Shown piece after piece: positions 51,991 through 64,000 of a stretch of 64,000 bases of DNA; the first letter of the stretch is position 1; the number at the start of each line of letters is the position of its first letter. Source of the stretch: Dirofilaria immitis (taxonomy: Eukaryota > Nematoda > Chromadorea > Rhabditida > Onchocercidae); contig JAKNDB010000103.1 in NCBI GenBank assembly GCA_024305405.1, forward strand, positions 3,472,001 to 3,536,000, given 5' to 3'. A program made the position numbers and the translations under genes. The notes beneath the pieces were generated by a model. The model did no database searches, was not told where the DNA came from, and saw nothing but the letters and a program-made list of their open reading frames with translations.

Positions 51991-52146
51991 CGCCTTTAAT
52001 TCATATTTTACTTTGATCTGCTTGAATATTAACTCCATTTTTCTTGTAGCCACGCTCAAAAATTCATAGTAAGGCTCAAAAAGAATCTTTGACATCACAA
52101 ATCCAATATAAAAATAGAATTGCAGATTATTGACATATTGATAGTT
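51991..52146 (-). CDS. Candidate exon of unknown gene just downstream of EFL1
   Basis: The TTCTTTGACAG acceptor (52147) and GCG|GTAATA donor (51990) bound 52 fully open codons starting NYQYVNNLQF and including ILFEPYYEFLSVATRKMEL. The acceptor lies only 24 bases beyond the EFL1 stop codon. It could be the first exon of a downstream cistron, an alternative EFL1 3' end, or chance. No family recognised. Confidence 0.33.
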
Positions 52147-52170
52147 CTGTCAAAGAAGGAAATGAAATAC

Positions 52171-55100
52171 TCAACGATTCCTTTTCAAAGTTCGTTGTTT
52201 CTCAGCATTAATTACAATTAGTTCATCAGTTAATAAACCCTTTCGCTTCCTTATTGCATCCATATAAACACGAGCTCGATTTATGGCATCACCTTTGACA
52301 CCATAAAGCTCAACCTAAAAACGATGATTCATTGAATTAATCAAATATTTCGAATTTGAATATTTGATTTAACTTCTACAAAATTAATTCATTTGCTCTC
52401 TGGAAAAATCTAATTCAGTCAAAAATTAATTTCTCAATTTCGAACTTTAAATTTAATTAGAAAATATATTTGAAATTTCAAAGATTTCTGAACCTCATCT
52501 TCAGTAGTAGGCTCCCAAAACGGATCTTCATCAATTATTTCCCAATGCGAAAATTCCAACTGACTCGATGAAAGACCACTTGTTTTCTTCCTTAATTGCT
52601 CACAAAACGAAAAGCTTTCAATGACTGGTAAATGCGCTTCAACAACAAATAATCCGCTCGCCTGATTCATATCTTCATTCAATATCTAAAAGAAATTATT
52701 TAAAATCGCAATTTGACTCGAAAAGATCTCAAAAAGCAAGTCCATCAAAACACACCTTAGCTCGCCTTTGCGAAAGAACAGCATGCACTTTGCCTAATGC
52801 TTGAGCATTTGTTTGTACAATACATTTGTACATTGCAGCCATAAGTCGAAGTGGATGCCTTTTTGTGCTGCTCTAAAAATTATACGCTAATAAGAAAAAA
52901 ATGAAATGAAGAAATCAATTTATCATGATTACTCGCGATTACAGTAAATTTATTAACAAATTTTGAGAAAAAATTCATTTTTAAAACAGAAAGAGATAAC
53001 GCTTAAGAGCAATTCTATCTCATTTGAAATCTGAAGAAGCAAGTATACTTTATTTTTTCCTAAGGTATGTGATGATTCACAGGTTAGTTTCTACCAAAAA
53101 AGTTTATACACGTCAACAAAACAATATTTCAAAGTAATCTCAAAAATTAACCTGCATGCCTGCTTCATCCCAGATATTAACGCACCAGCCATTGTTGGAT
53201 CGTCAACTTCTTCTACAGTCCATTCATCAATAATAATAGCAGTACCCCACATTGGTTCTTCACATAAGGGACCAGCTCCCACTGCTAAGTCAAAACCAGC
53301 CATTATCGACTGATCAAAACATCGTAACTTGGAAGTACTTTCTAAACGAGAAATTTAAAACTGAAAAATTTAAGCAAAAACTGGGAATCATTTTTTCAAA
53401 TTAGCCCCATTAGAAAATATCAACTACGCTCGATAAATCGAAAATTTCTGACACAGAAAAATAAAAAGGAAGGAAAATTATGGACTATTGGCTCTCAATA
53501 AGCTACAATGAAAGCATGACTGAAGTAATAAAAAAAGACAAAAAGAATATAATTGAAAAAATTTACTTTCCCATATGGATGGTCTATCATAATCATCTGT
53601 TGCATTGAAAAGTATATTAAACCTAGCTCGAGGTGGTCCAAATGTCCATATTCTATCGATGAGACGTCTAAAAAGATTGATTAAACACCAAAGACTAATT
53701 AGATTTAGAAAAATCAATTTTGAATAAATATCCATGTAATCTCAACTGATAAAAATGCAACCGTCAAATCAAATAAAACAGTTTGACAGAGATCGCATTA
53801 CTGTTCTTTTGAGAAGCTTATGCTAAACCATATCTTATGTGAATCAGTGAGAAATGCATGATAAAGTAATGATACATCCTCATTGAATAGCTAGTACTAA
53901 CTTACAACATGAGATATCCTATTAACCTTAAAAAGAAATTAACATATATTCGGAAACCAAATAATATTAACATGCTTCAAACTATATACCTGAGTTGCTC
54001 AGGTCGCTGTTTCGACCAAAAACTTCCTTTTAAATTTTTAGACATTTCACGCAATCATTCATCAAAATTTTATGCAAATCCTCCACCGCTGGAGTAAATT
54101 TTCCTTGCCGTAAATCACGCAGGATATTTTCATTTTCTCCAAAACTTCAATAAGTTCTCGAGGCAGTGCTGCTGCACGCAATTTTATTTTAGCCAAGCCG
54201 CTACGAACGTTACAATCCTAAAATAGACATCAACCTTATCAATAATACCAAGCAATGCACTTATTCCACATGTTACGATAAATATAAGACAAATAAGTAA
54301 GAAAAAAATTGGAAATTGTGTCTAAAGTACGAAGGAATAAATTAACAGAATCACAAATTCGTAAGAAAAAACATAGACTAAAATGAAACTAAATAAATAC
54401 AAAACCAAATATACGCTTACAACTGGTTGAGTTGAACTGCTGGGCGTTCCAGGTATGGAAATTATAGTTTCGAAGAAAGGTACTGATGGTTCCGACACTT
54501 TTATTTTGTTCTGTCCCATATCATATAAATCAGTAAGACATTTTTGAAGATGGACTTCACCTCAAAGTATGTAGAAGAGATAAAATAACGCAATATAAGA
54601 TCTTAAAATTTCGAATACAAAAGTTTCATATCAGAAAAAAACTGAAACAGTACGAGATGAAGACATGAACTTCATTAATTATTGTGTTTATGAAATTTGT
54701 TGAAGTTTTAAAGTATTTCTTATCATTAAAACTGAACAACCCGCTGATATTTACGTATTCATATACTTCTAAGCAGCCAAAATCTGTAAAAAAAATGAAG
54801 TAAAAAAAACAATACCTGCAGCAAACATGGCTAGTTCACCATTTTCTTGTTCGATGACTCGAATATTCGAATCCAAAACGCTGAGCTGTTTCAGAGCTGT
54901 TCGTAAATTTTTCAGTTCATCTAAGCCACCTTCTGGTTGTACTGACACACGAACCAACGGTTTCGCTCCATGTGTCATGCGAACCAGTCCTTCCGAAACT
55001 GATTCGCTACAGAGGGTTGCTGCTAATATTTCACTTGAAAATTCGATTGCACATACCGTCCCTGCGACAACACGATTTACCGCAATTTTTCACGACCCAT

Positions 55101-57991
55101 AAGTAAATAAACTCCAGAAATAGTTATCATCGGCCTGAAACTTCAGAAAGTGCGTAATAAATCGAAAATGCAAGAAAAACTGAGATTGAAATATTTCTAT
55201 TCAACATCATTTTTCATCAAACTACATTATGAAAAAATATCTAATGATAATGTTTGATGAGTAAAGATTGAAGGTAGAAAAATGTTGCAGATGGCGGAAT
55301 TTTAGAATAAGAATTCATAGGAGATCCACAAATGCAGTGAATCCATGACCAACATATGCTATGATATAAGAAAAACGCAAAACATGAAAAATAAAAAACA
55401 CAACCTTTCGAGGATTGTTCCATTTGAATGCTTATTATTAATTAGAAACAATTGATCTTCTTTCCGGATACTTCCAGAAAGTACACGACACATTGCTAGT
55501 ACGGTTTCTCCATATTGCAATATTTTAGCAACAAAAACAACAGTCATAGCCGAATTGTTGCATGCTTTGACAGTTTCATAAAGACAATGGTTTTCGTTCA
55601 AGGATAACGACGCTAAACGACGAGGATGTGTGAAGGAATGACATGAAGGTGATGAAAGAATAGCAGCTCGAAAACAAACTGTCGCGAGAGGAAGCCACCC
55701 ACGCATAAATTCATCAAATGCCTCTACTGGCCGTTTGCTTCGAATTTTCACATTCATTTTATCAGCAAACGCCTAAAACCTAAATGAAGAATTGCATGCA
55801 TCTTGACTCTCTTGTTAACGTTAGCTTTCTTAACGTCAAGTCACATAACCCGACTAAAAAAAAACAAAAAAAAGTCGAAACTATTAATAATATAGGATAA
55901 AAATAAACCTTCAACTTCTCCAGATCTTCATCAATAAAACTGGATTTATGCACATCCCATAATGGTTGCAAGATGAACTGCTCAAATAAAGTTTTCTTTC
56001 CTTGACATTCTGCTCCTTCTTTGATGATACCTTTTGAAAAATACGAATCCGTAAAAGTTTTGGCAATATATCCTTCTCTGGTATACTAATTTTCGTGGAC
56101 CAAATCCTGACGAAATCTGACAGAGTAAACCCGTAACCTGAAAAAAATACAGAAAATTTCATGCGATATGTAATTTTTGACAAAAATGAAATATGGAAAA
56201 ATTTCTTCAAATTTATTTTAAATGAGCAAATGAAGCATATGATAAGGCATACAACAAACCATGCAAAGCTGAAGCAAAAATGACATTATCATTTTCCGGT
56301 GAGAAATATAAATCCTTCTCAGCACGTTCAACACTATGCCAGTCTTCCTGCTCCATTAAAGCACCAGAAATGATTTGACTGATACAACTATTAACCTGAA
56401 AATAACTCATATTTGATCTCGAGTATTGATTCTTGAATCCTTCGAAATTTCGAAGGAGAAATAACTCCCATATCTCAATTATTGACTTCTCAGATCATGA
56501 AATATATCATTAAGAATATACAGTGTCAATAAAATTCACCTGTTCCAGCAAACACCGTATATGAGCAAAAGCTTCAGCTGGAGTTTGTTTAATTTCTACA
56601 GCTAATCGATCAATTTTGTTGAAAACAAGAATTATTTCTAGATTTAGCTGAATTGCTTGCCGAAGAAAAAACTCGGTTTGGGAGCATAATCCCTCAACCT
56701 AAACAAAAGCGAATTACAAAACTGAAAAGAAATAAAAAGCAGAGTTTGGCGACATTTAATCCAATCTAATTTTTCAATTAGATTAGGAATCTTATTATTT
56801 GAAGCGTAGTATCTCAATAAATAAGTTACTCATATTAATCAAATTAAGATTAAGTTCAGTGCCGCTAAGCAATAATTAATGACTAGTATAAACACCATAA
56901 GTTTATTTAGCTTCTCTTCTTCCAAAAGATCTTTTACATGAGTGCAAAATAGTTCGCAATACGAATTCTCACTACCGTTAAATGGAGGTCAAAACAAAAG
57001 AACTTTTCAGCTAAAAAATAAAAATTTAATACAACGAAAATATTTGACAAACCACATCGATGACCAAGAAAGCTATGTCTGATAACAACAACACTGAGGA
57101 AACTTCATCGGAAAAATCAACATGCCCAGGACTATCTATTAAATTAATGATATTATTATCATACACTAGAGCAATTGCTGAAGCTTTCATTGTTATTCCT
57201 CGAACCTGCTCATCCTGAATACTTTATAAATTTTAAATATAATTCATTAACAGGATATCCCATTAAATTTTTTTTTAGAAATGAGAAATTTTAGAAATGA
57301 AAATTGCAATTTCATTCCAAAATTGTCTGCTACGAAATGTGACTTCACGAAATCATTAAAACTGATCACGATTGCATGATACTTTATATCTCATTAAGAG
57401 ATCTTAAAAATGATAGTATGTTAAAAGAAATATTACCTCACGATTATCCATATAACGTAATTTGCCAGCCATCCTAGTCGAAATTAATCCATTCGATGAG
57501 ATAAGACAATCGGCAAGACATGTTTTGCCGTGATCCACATGAGCAATTATACATACGTTACGGATGCGTGATGCATCAAGCTATAATTATAGTACATTTT
57601 TTCATTACATATTACTTTAAACAAAATACAAATCGTCTTTTCGTAAATTTTTTTTCCAATTAAAGAAAATCTCAACATCAGTTTGCTACTGTTATCGAGT
57701 AAAAAGATATGATATTATTTTGAAGAATTAATTCTAAACTTAATTGAAACTAATTTTGCAAAGTTTTGGACAAAAGAAATTCTTTCAATTAATTAGATAC
57801 TATATTATCGATAGCCAACCTATTTCTCTGCTAATCTAAAAATGCCAAGTTTGATAACAAATCAAGAAATGAATCTGTTTATATAAAATTATGCCACAAT
57901 TTATAATTAAAATAGAAAATGAAAAAGAAACATACCACCAAAGACAACTTACATTTTGGAAGGTATCACAATCCGATTGTTTTCTTGTCAT
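52171..57991 (-). CDS. EFL1: Elongation factor-like GTPase 1 (EFL1/Ria1), 15 exons
   Basis: Cytoplasmic EF-2-like GTPase that, with SBDS, releases eIF6 from nascent 60S subunits. Exons, in transcript order: 57953-57991, 57437-57580, 57053-57214, 56540-56698, 56260-56395, 55909-56137, 55405-55772, 54816-55134, 54421-54560, 53990-54217, 53567-53667, 53152-53341, 52756-52870, 52494-52685, 52171-52314 (stop TGA). GTPase motifs: AHVDHGKT (P-loop, residues ~26-33), [13 protein letters not shown]. Further family signatures: [93 protein letters not shown] and the C-terminal IRKRKGLL...[10 protein letters not shown]. Length is about 889 residues against 1,120 in human. Four one-base deletions (56058-56061, 55080-55082, 54127-54130, 54053-54054) break otherwise conserved exons and are probably consensus errors. 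It is divergent from MED15, with start codons 0.85 kb apart. Confidence 0.95.
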
Positions 57992-58288
57992 CTTTTTTCT
58001 CTTTTATCTGTAAATGTATTCATTATTATTACTAAAAATTTCAATTTTATTTTCAACATGAGTTATATTTCGGAGATATTCCGAATTGAAACGTGTCGGA
58101 ATTCAGCGTACGTGAGGTTTTGCGTATATAAACATTCGAATTATTACATATTTATAAAATAAACGAAATAAAAACAACCACGAGTCAACAAAAAAAGTTT
58201 TTCAAATGAAAAAAAAGAGATGAAATGCTTCAATTTGTATATGAAATAAACTATGCAACTACCCGTTACGGTATGCCATCGCGGAGGG

Positions 58289-58314
58289 TTACTGTAATTC
58301 CCAGAATACAGTAT
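58289..58314. promoter_or_regulatory. Palindromic Staf/ZNF143-like element
   Basis: The 12-base core AATTCCCAGAAT is identical to the centre of the vertebrate Staf/ZNF143 motif (ACTACAATTCCCAGAATGC), which is known to mark bidirectional housekeeping promoters. Here it is flanked by inverted TACTGTA/TACAGTA arms. Whether a nematode protein binds it is unknown to me. Confidence 0.45.
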
Positions 58315-58834
58315 ACGCGAGAATTTCGTGATAACTGATAGTACAGTAATTTATTTTGCGAAAAATTCCTATTCAATGTAATGAAACGTAGAAGGTATCA
58401 TCACCACCCCATCCTCCCCCTTCCTCCCTCGATTTGCTTCGATATAAAAACCGGTCCTGGTTCAAATCCGAGTTGCCAATGTGTGGTTGTGATCAATCTC
58501 ACTGATCGAGATTTCCCGTCAAACTGAAAGTGTGTACTTTTTTTCTTTTTAGTAGTGTAATTGGTGGTAGAATTTTAATATTTTGCAATTTGTCATTGTG
58601 ATGGAATTTTAGTAATATATAAAAAATACGATCAAAAAGGGATTAAATTTTATGTTTGTGGAAAAGTTTTAGTAATTTTACAAAAATAATTCTATCAAAA
58701 AAGAAGAATTTAATTTTTGTTTATGGAAAAACTTGACAAGAATGATTTTTTAAAAAGACCGAATTTTCGTTTTTGAAGAATTGTAATAATTCATAAAAAT
58801 AATTCTGTAAAAAGAAAAAAGCAGAATTTCTTTT

Positions 58835-58838
58835 AGAC
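58835..58838 (+). promoter_or_regulatory. Splice acceptor immediately before the MED15 start codon
   Basis: TTTCTTTTAG|AC-ATG. A pyrimidine-rich acceptor this close to the ATG, with no upstream coding exon recognised, fits spliced-leader trans-splicing in nematodes. A cis-spliced non-coding exon is the alternative. Confidence 0.45.
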
Positions 58839-61800
58839 ATGAATTATGTTGATCAACAACAATATATAATGCAACAAGGACAACGAATGCAGAATCCTCG
58901 AATGGTTAGTTAATTTTTCTTTAAATTTATTTGAAATTTTACATTTTAATTTTATCTTTTATTAAAATCAATAAATGGCGAGAATGAAGAGATTATCAAA
59001 TTTCATACCATTCACTTATTTAATTTAATTAATTTATAATAATCTATTATTATTTTAAGTTTCAGATATATTTCATTTATTGTTGATCCATATAACTTTA
59101 CTTTTGGCCTTTTCTATTAATAATTTATATTTCTTCCAAGAAGGCATTAATCGAAAGATGAGCTATCGTATCGTTGTCAAATTATGTATTTTGATTCATT
59201 TGCTGTTTTATATTTATCAATGGAATTGTGAATTGAATAGTTTTAAAAAAGAAATAATTTTGAATAAATTGGTAGTTTGATGGTTGAGCTTATGTTTTAA
59301 TAAAATATATAATTACTAAACTTTTATTCTTTGCAGATTTCTGTACCAACAACAGTTACACCGCAACATTTGCATCGACAGCAGAGGTAAGGTGAAAACT
59401 ATTTTGAAAAAAATTCATTGATTTTTTTCTAAAATTTTACTCAGATTTGAAAAATGTTCACAACTTGCTTCAATATAGCAATAGAAAAATTTCTATCAGG
59501 ATCAGTATTTTTGGAAAATTTATCAATTTTATTAAAATGTCAAGTTTGTTACAAATATTTGATTACTCAATACAGTCTGCTTTCTGATTTGTCGTTCAGA
59601 TACTAATGTTTTAAGATTCGTTTATTTATCATAATATCCGTCATGATACAGCTTTCTTTCTGTACTCTTGGAATTTTCGAGGAAAAGTAACTTCTTTTTT
59701 TTTGGCATTACTAGCAATGCGAAGTGTGTAGATTGAACGGAGACTTTTTATTAGATAAATTAACGACATAGTTTTACGATTATTTTGATAGTCTCAGATA
59801 TTTTGGAAATAAATTGTAAATTAATTCATTTAATTATAGATATGGTATAGCAATGATGCAACCTGGTCAGCAACCAGTTCAAATCGCATCCGGACAATAC
59901 GTACAAAATCCACAAATGCAACCAAGGCTACTGTATGTTATTTACTTGCATTTTAGAAAAGGTATAATTAAGCTATCTTTTGAGTTACATGCATTTTATA
60001 TTTTTTGCGTCAATTTTTTTATGTCGATATTTCAAGACAAAAGCTGGAGAAATTTTGGAAATGAAAAATCTGGAAATTCGGAATGATTGATATTATCAAT
60101 ATTTGTTTTAGGACAATGAGTGATGCACTATCACGCTTACCACCTGAAGTGCAACAAATGGCTCAGCAACAAATTAATGCAGAAACGAATGCTGAAAAAA
60201 ACGACAAGTTGCTCTGGGATTTATACAAGGACGTGTTCGGGTGAGGATTAGTCAATTTTTAAAATTAATTTAAATCAGTTTACTTAATGTTTGAGTGAAT
60301 TTAGTAAATGGTAAAAAGTTGAAAATCACGCCATATGTTTTTTGATAAATCGGTCTTATGCCACATGGTTGTTTTAAGGCATAGTAGAAAATCTAACAAT
60401 ATTATCATTTTAGATGAATCTTCTTGAACTAGTTTAAAGAAATTCCCAACAAATTAATTTTGATTTCGCACTTGTTAACGCATTTAGAAAATCTAGCTTA
60501 TTTCATTTCTAATGATGCTTTTAATCTAAAAATGTTTGCATTTGCAGCTTACACAACAATATCCCGGACAAGGCACCATGAACACTGGTGGAATGATGAT
60601 TAGTGTTGGATTGAATCAACAAGTTAATATGTCACAAGGTATGTTAGCATAGCTGGTACAATTAAAAGCTTCAATGCGGAATAATTCCAAGATAGTTACG
60701 AGAAAAGTCGAAATTACTCATTAGATAACAGGCTTAAAATTTGTTGTTTAATGATTAATTTTTTTTAAAGGAAATGCACAAATGGTACGTATGGGAACAG
60801 TGCAAAGTGGTCCAGTACCATATCCAGCTCAAAATGTTTCGTTGCAAACAGGTATGGGGCAAATGGGACCAACGCAGGTCTCTGTACAGTAAGTTTTTAG
60901 AAAAATATTGTTAAGTAGGAAGTTCATTGTAAACCACTTGAAAGCATGAAATACTAAAGCTTCGTAATTTCTAAATAATTTAAATTTGAATTCGAACTAT
61001 TTAACGAACCGCCTGTTTTACACTGTGTGTATTGAGCTTACGTTTAATTAAAGAATTTTAAAATAAAGTGTGCAGTTTTAGTCTAGAGTTTGTGTAAACT
61101 GTGTAATTTCAAGCAGAATTTCAGACGCATGCCGAATCATTATATAGCAAGTAGTATGAGTGCTTCTCAAAATATACAGTACCAGTCTCAAGATCCAGGA
61201 ATGTTCAAAATTATAACACACAGCAACAAGTTACTCTTAGTCAGCCATCATCTGCAGGATCAACTGTACAGCAAACTTCTCTACATCATAAAGGCCCAAG
61301 CAGTGTTCCATCTGCAATTTACACGCAGCATCATCCTGGTAATAAATTTCTTTAATTTCTAAGAAATTTTGAAAAATGGCTTGGACATAGAAGAGTTTTA
61401 TGTGAAATTCAATTTATCCTACTGTTTTAGAAAATACGACTCCAGCACATAGTACAGCAGGTAGTGAAGGTGACAAAAGTTCAGATGAACCACTTTACAG
61501 CCAGAAACTAGAGTTATTGAAGCCTTATCACGAACACATCAAAAGATTGCTCGAAAGAAATCGGTTATTTCCTTCCACTTTGTTTTTCAAATATCTGAAT
61601 TTTGTATATGAAGGAAAGTTGATCCAGTGATTGTCTAAGTTTCTGCAGTTTGTCATACGAAAGTTTTTAACGCCAAAAAGTTTTGCGAAGGAATTAATTT
61701 TGAATAAAATTGAACAAGCAATATTCATTAGAACAGAAATTCAATATTATTTCAATATAGATATTGAATTTAAAAATTCTTTCGTTTATAGTTTGGATGG

Positions 61801-63464
61801 ACAAGCACCGAAATCGAAGTTTGAGCGTCTTCTTGAAATAATGGAGAATCGTCGGTAAGGTTTTTAATCCAAATACTTTTTTCGTAATGTTGATATCTTG
61901 CGAAATCTAAAAATATAGATTCTAACCTACAATGTAGTAAATAACTAAATTTATAAAATCCGGTAAGATAAATTTTCAAGCACGAATAGTCATTCTTATT
62001 TTTTTGTCTCATCATTTATTTCATTTTCTTCAGAAATCCAGTTTTGCAGAAAGGTGGAGTTGAAACTTTTGGAAAAGTTGGTCGTTAGCGTAAGGAATTT
62101 AATCGAGCGTGATTCACTTTGTTTTCCATTAATAGACGCTTTACGTTTTGAGAGTACCGATGCCACGAAGACACCACTTCCGGATCCTTGGGGTGACTTC
62201 CATCAATATGCTATAAAGTAGGCCTGTTTGTTCAATGTGAATTCTAAATTTCAGTTAATTGGGTTTGAATTGTTTGATCTAAAACTTATCATCAGCGCTG
62301 TTGAAAGAAGTCATTTTAGTCTTGTACTATTTAACAATTGCATTTAGTCTTATTTTTATATTTACAAAACTTTTTTTTATATGTTATCTTTCATGAATTT
62401 AACAGGAATTTTATTGAAATTATATCTCACCAACTATCTTCCCAATTAATTATCATTTTATTTCTAATATTTCAGAATTCCAGAAAAGGTAATGAATGTA
62501 ATTAAAGAAGAAAAGTCAAAAAGTAGAGAAGAAAAAGGCGTGATTCCAATAAAACGAATCAAAAAGAGGAAGATTCTGACGGTTTTTCTAGAACATTATT
62601 TTGGTCATTTATTTACGATCATAACGGTAGTTCATGTTGATGGAGTGATTTTATGGAAATCAAATCTTTTTGATTTTAAAGAAAACTGGGAGAGCACGAC
62701 GTACAAACTTTTAGGAAATTATTAATTTACCGCATTTTAGAACGCATTGCGGTGATATGCCAGGATGGTTCACGATTGGAACTATCACAAGAAGCATCGG
62801 ATCAGCTTCGGCCATACAATTACAGGTAATAATTTATGAATATTTTAGTGGTGCATGGTATTTGCATTTATTTTATTTTCGATTTAACAGTAGGGAAATT
62901 CTTTCTCAATGAATTTTCATATAAATACATTTCCCATGTCAAAGTTATCTGATTTCTTAATGAAAATATGATTTCAGATTTGATCCTGAATTTATCCCAA
63001 TATCAGATGATTGTACAGAAGTTCAAATATTTATCGAGAACGATATAGTAAGTTTGCCTGTCTTAAAATGTAACAGTGATTTCATTAATATTTTACTGGT
63101 CAATTTATCTCTTTTCTTGATTGTGAAAAGTCCCCGTATTGTAACAATTTGAGCTTTTTGGTACGTAATTCTCTGTTTTCTATTATAATTTCATTTCCTT
63201 GCCAATTTTTAGTTGTTAGTACCACCATTACGATTAGTGATACCTTTGAACTATCCGGAATCCAGAGCATCCATATGGCGTGATCGATGGTCGTATGGTG
63301 GTGTGAGCTTAGTCGATATTAATACACAATTCGACAAGCGTTTAAATATGGCTGTTAATTGTCGAACTATTACAGAAATTGTCAATGCTTGGAAGCTTGC
63401 TTCTTTGCACGTCTTAAAATTGGTAGTTCTAGTACAACCACATAACATCTTTGTTGCCTTCTGA
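58839..63464 (+). CDS. mdt-15: Mediator tail subunit MED15 (MDT-15), 14 exons, no KIX domain seen
   Basis: Mediator tail coactivator in the nucleus; in C. elegans it mediates lipid and stress gene activation by SBP-1 and NHR-49. Exons: 58839-58904, 59337-59386, 59840-59932, 60112-60240, 60548-60638, 60771-60888, 61125-61338, 61431-61563, 61792-61854, 62034-62217, 62476-62581, 62741-62825, 62978-63047, 63213-63464. The N-terminal half is Gln/Met-rich. The C-terminal half follows the MED15 order: YSQKLELLKPYHEHIKRLL, KFERLLEIMENRR, NPVLQ, LPDPWGDFHQYAIK, the basic IKRIKKRK, LRPYNYRFDPEF, then ILLVPPLRLVIPLNYPES, IWRDRWSYGG and ITEIVNAW, matching vertebrate VPPL.L.VP.DYP...WIDRQW and LLNTW. Single-base indels at 61200-61201, 62050-62052 and 62570-62571 interrupt conserved frames. 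The exon 4/5 junction also needs one base or the alternative donor at 60232. The N-terminal KIX domain is not found. Confidence 0.87.
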
Positions 63465-64000
63465 ACATGGATATTGTTTTATTTGCAAGTATGATAGCAT
63501 TTGTCTTTTTGGTGATAGTATTGCTTCAGAAAGATTTCATTCGCTAGGAAGCAATATAACTTTATTGAAGAAAATTGGAAGTCTTCACAGTCATGAATAT
63601 TGACCGTCTTTTTAGTCTCTTATATTTCGCGGGAAGTATTACTTAGTAAAAGAAAGGCATTCTTTCTTTTCAAAGACTTCTCAAATATGGAATAAAAAAT
63701 GAAAATATTTTAAAGTAATCGCACTGAATAATATAGATTTATCATTCGATACGCTGTTAACTTGTTAAGTTATAGGCAGTAATTTAACAATTAATTTATT
63801 GAAAATAATTTATCTGAAGGAAAGACTACTGTTGAATTCTTCAAATTAATATTTGGAAAGCATATTGCAGGCCAATTCCTAATTTGTTTTTTTAGGGAGA
63901 AGTATTCTAGGTTTTCAAGTTTGCTATAGGTGAAGAAACAAATCTTAAATCGCAGAATTAAAAAAATTAACTATAGAGTTAAAATTGTGGCTAGATGTTA
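63465..64000. other. 3' flank of MED15, no gene recognised
   Basis: AAATATGGAATAAAAAATG near 63685-63702 offers a polyadenylation-like AATAAA about 225 bases after the stop. Nothing further recognised up to the window edge. Confidence 0.45.

Larger units (their letters stand above)
57992..58838. promoter_or_regulatory. Shared divergent promoter of EFL1 and MED15
   Basis: The only intergenic DNA between the two start codons. It contains a palindromic TACTGTA-ATTCCCAGA-ATACAGTA element (58289-58314), a C/T-rich tract (58403-58430) and a TATA-like GATATAAAAA (58441-58450) oriented toward MED15. An acceptor, TTCTTTTAG, ends two bases before the MED15 ATG, which suggests SL trans-splicing or a 5'-UTR exon. 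Confidence 0.6.

Noticed and set aside
54827..55102. 91-codon plus-strand open frame
   Set aside because: Antisense shadow of EFL1 exon 8.
55909..56137. An extra short intron to explain the frame break in EFL1 exon 6
   Set aside because: A possible GT..AG pair would remove a conserved segment matching the family (KTFTDSYFS region), so a one-base deletion explains the data better.
58445..58475. tRNA B-box-like GGTTCAAATCC upstream of MED15
   Set aside because: The flanking bases do not form a clean T-arm stem and no A-box or acceptor stem is present.
1..64000. Insertion of Wolbachia (endosymbiont) DNA
   Set aside because: Such insertions are frequent in filarial genomes, but no stretch of bacterial-type coding sequence or rRNA was recognised here.

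Overview
The window is about 64 kb of very AT-rich eukaryotic DNA. It carries short-exon genes with GT..AG introns, microsatellites, minisatellites and decayed retroelements. The predicted proteins read most like nematode orthologues: the citrate synthase exons follow the C. elegans CTS-1 pattern closely, and a broken 18S rDNA fragment has nematode-type sequence. A filarial or other spirurid nematode is the best guess. That guess rests on overall character, not on a database search.

Left part (1-16 kb). The 5' half of a mitochondrial citrate synthase gene lies on the minus strand and runs off the left edge. It is followed by about 14 kb of mostly non-coding DNA with minisatellites, a triplicated block rich in AGGTCA/TGACCT nuclear-receptor half-sites, hairpins, and one possible laminin-G-like exon on the minus strand. 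At 16.3-18.4 kb, on the plus strand, is a nuclear receptor with a Knirps-type DNA-binding domain, no ligand-binding domain, and a C-terminal PLDLSIKK that looks like a CtBP-recruiting motif.

Middle part (18.4-52 kb). From 19.7 to 33 kb lies a graveyard. It holds four or more copies of a dispersed repeat, two long collinear direct copies flanking a decayed BEL/Pao retrotransposon (integrase on plus, RT/RNase H on minus), and a dead C2H2 zinc-finger array. Then come about 6.5 kb of nearly pure AT-rich DNA and an 8.3 kb, three-exon gene for a small single-pass membrane protein with a MANSC-type cysteine pattern. From 49.6 to 50.4 kb is a mosaic of captured fragments: promoter-like sequence, an 18S rRNA piece, and a duplicated exon/intron piece of the EFL1 gene that lies 7 kb away.

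Right part (52-64 kb). Two housekeeping genes are divergently transcribed from an ~0.85 kb shared promoter. They are the 15-exon ribosome-maturation GTPase EFL1 (minus) and the 14-exon Mediator tail subunit MED15/MDT-15 (plus). The promoter carries a palindromic element with the Staf/ZNF143-like core AATTCCCAGAAT. MED15 has the conserved C-terminal domain, but no N-terminal KIX domain is visible.

Several coding exons (four places in EFL1, three or four in MED15, one in the MANSC gene) are broken by single-base indels, mostly in short homopolymers, with the family-like frame resuming at once. I read these as probable consensus errors, so the genes are called as functional rather than as pseudogenes.
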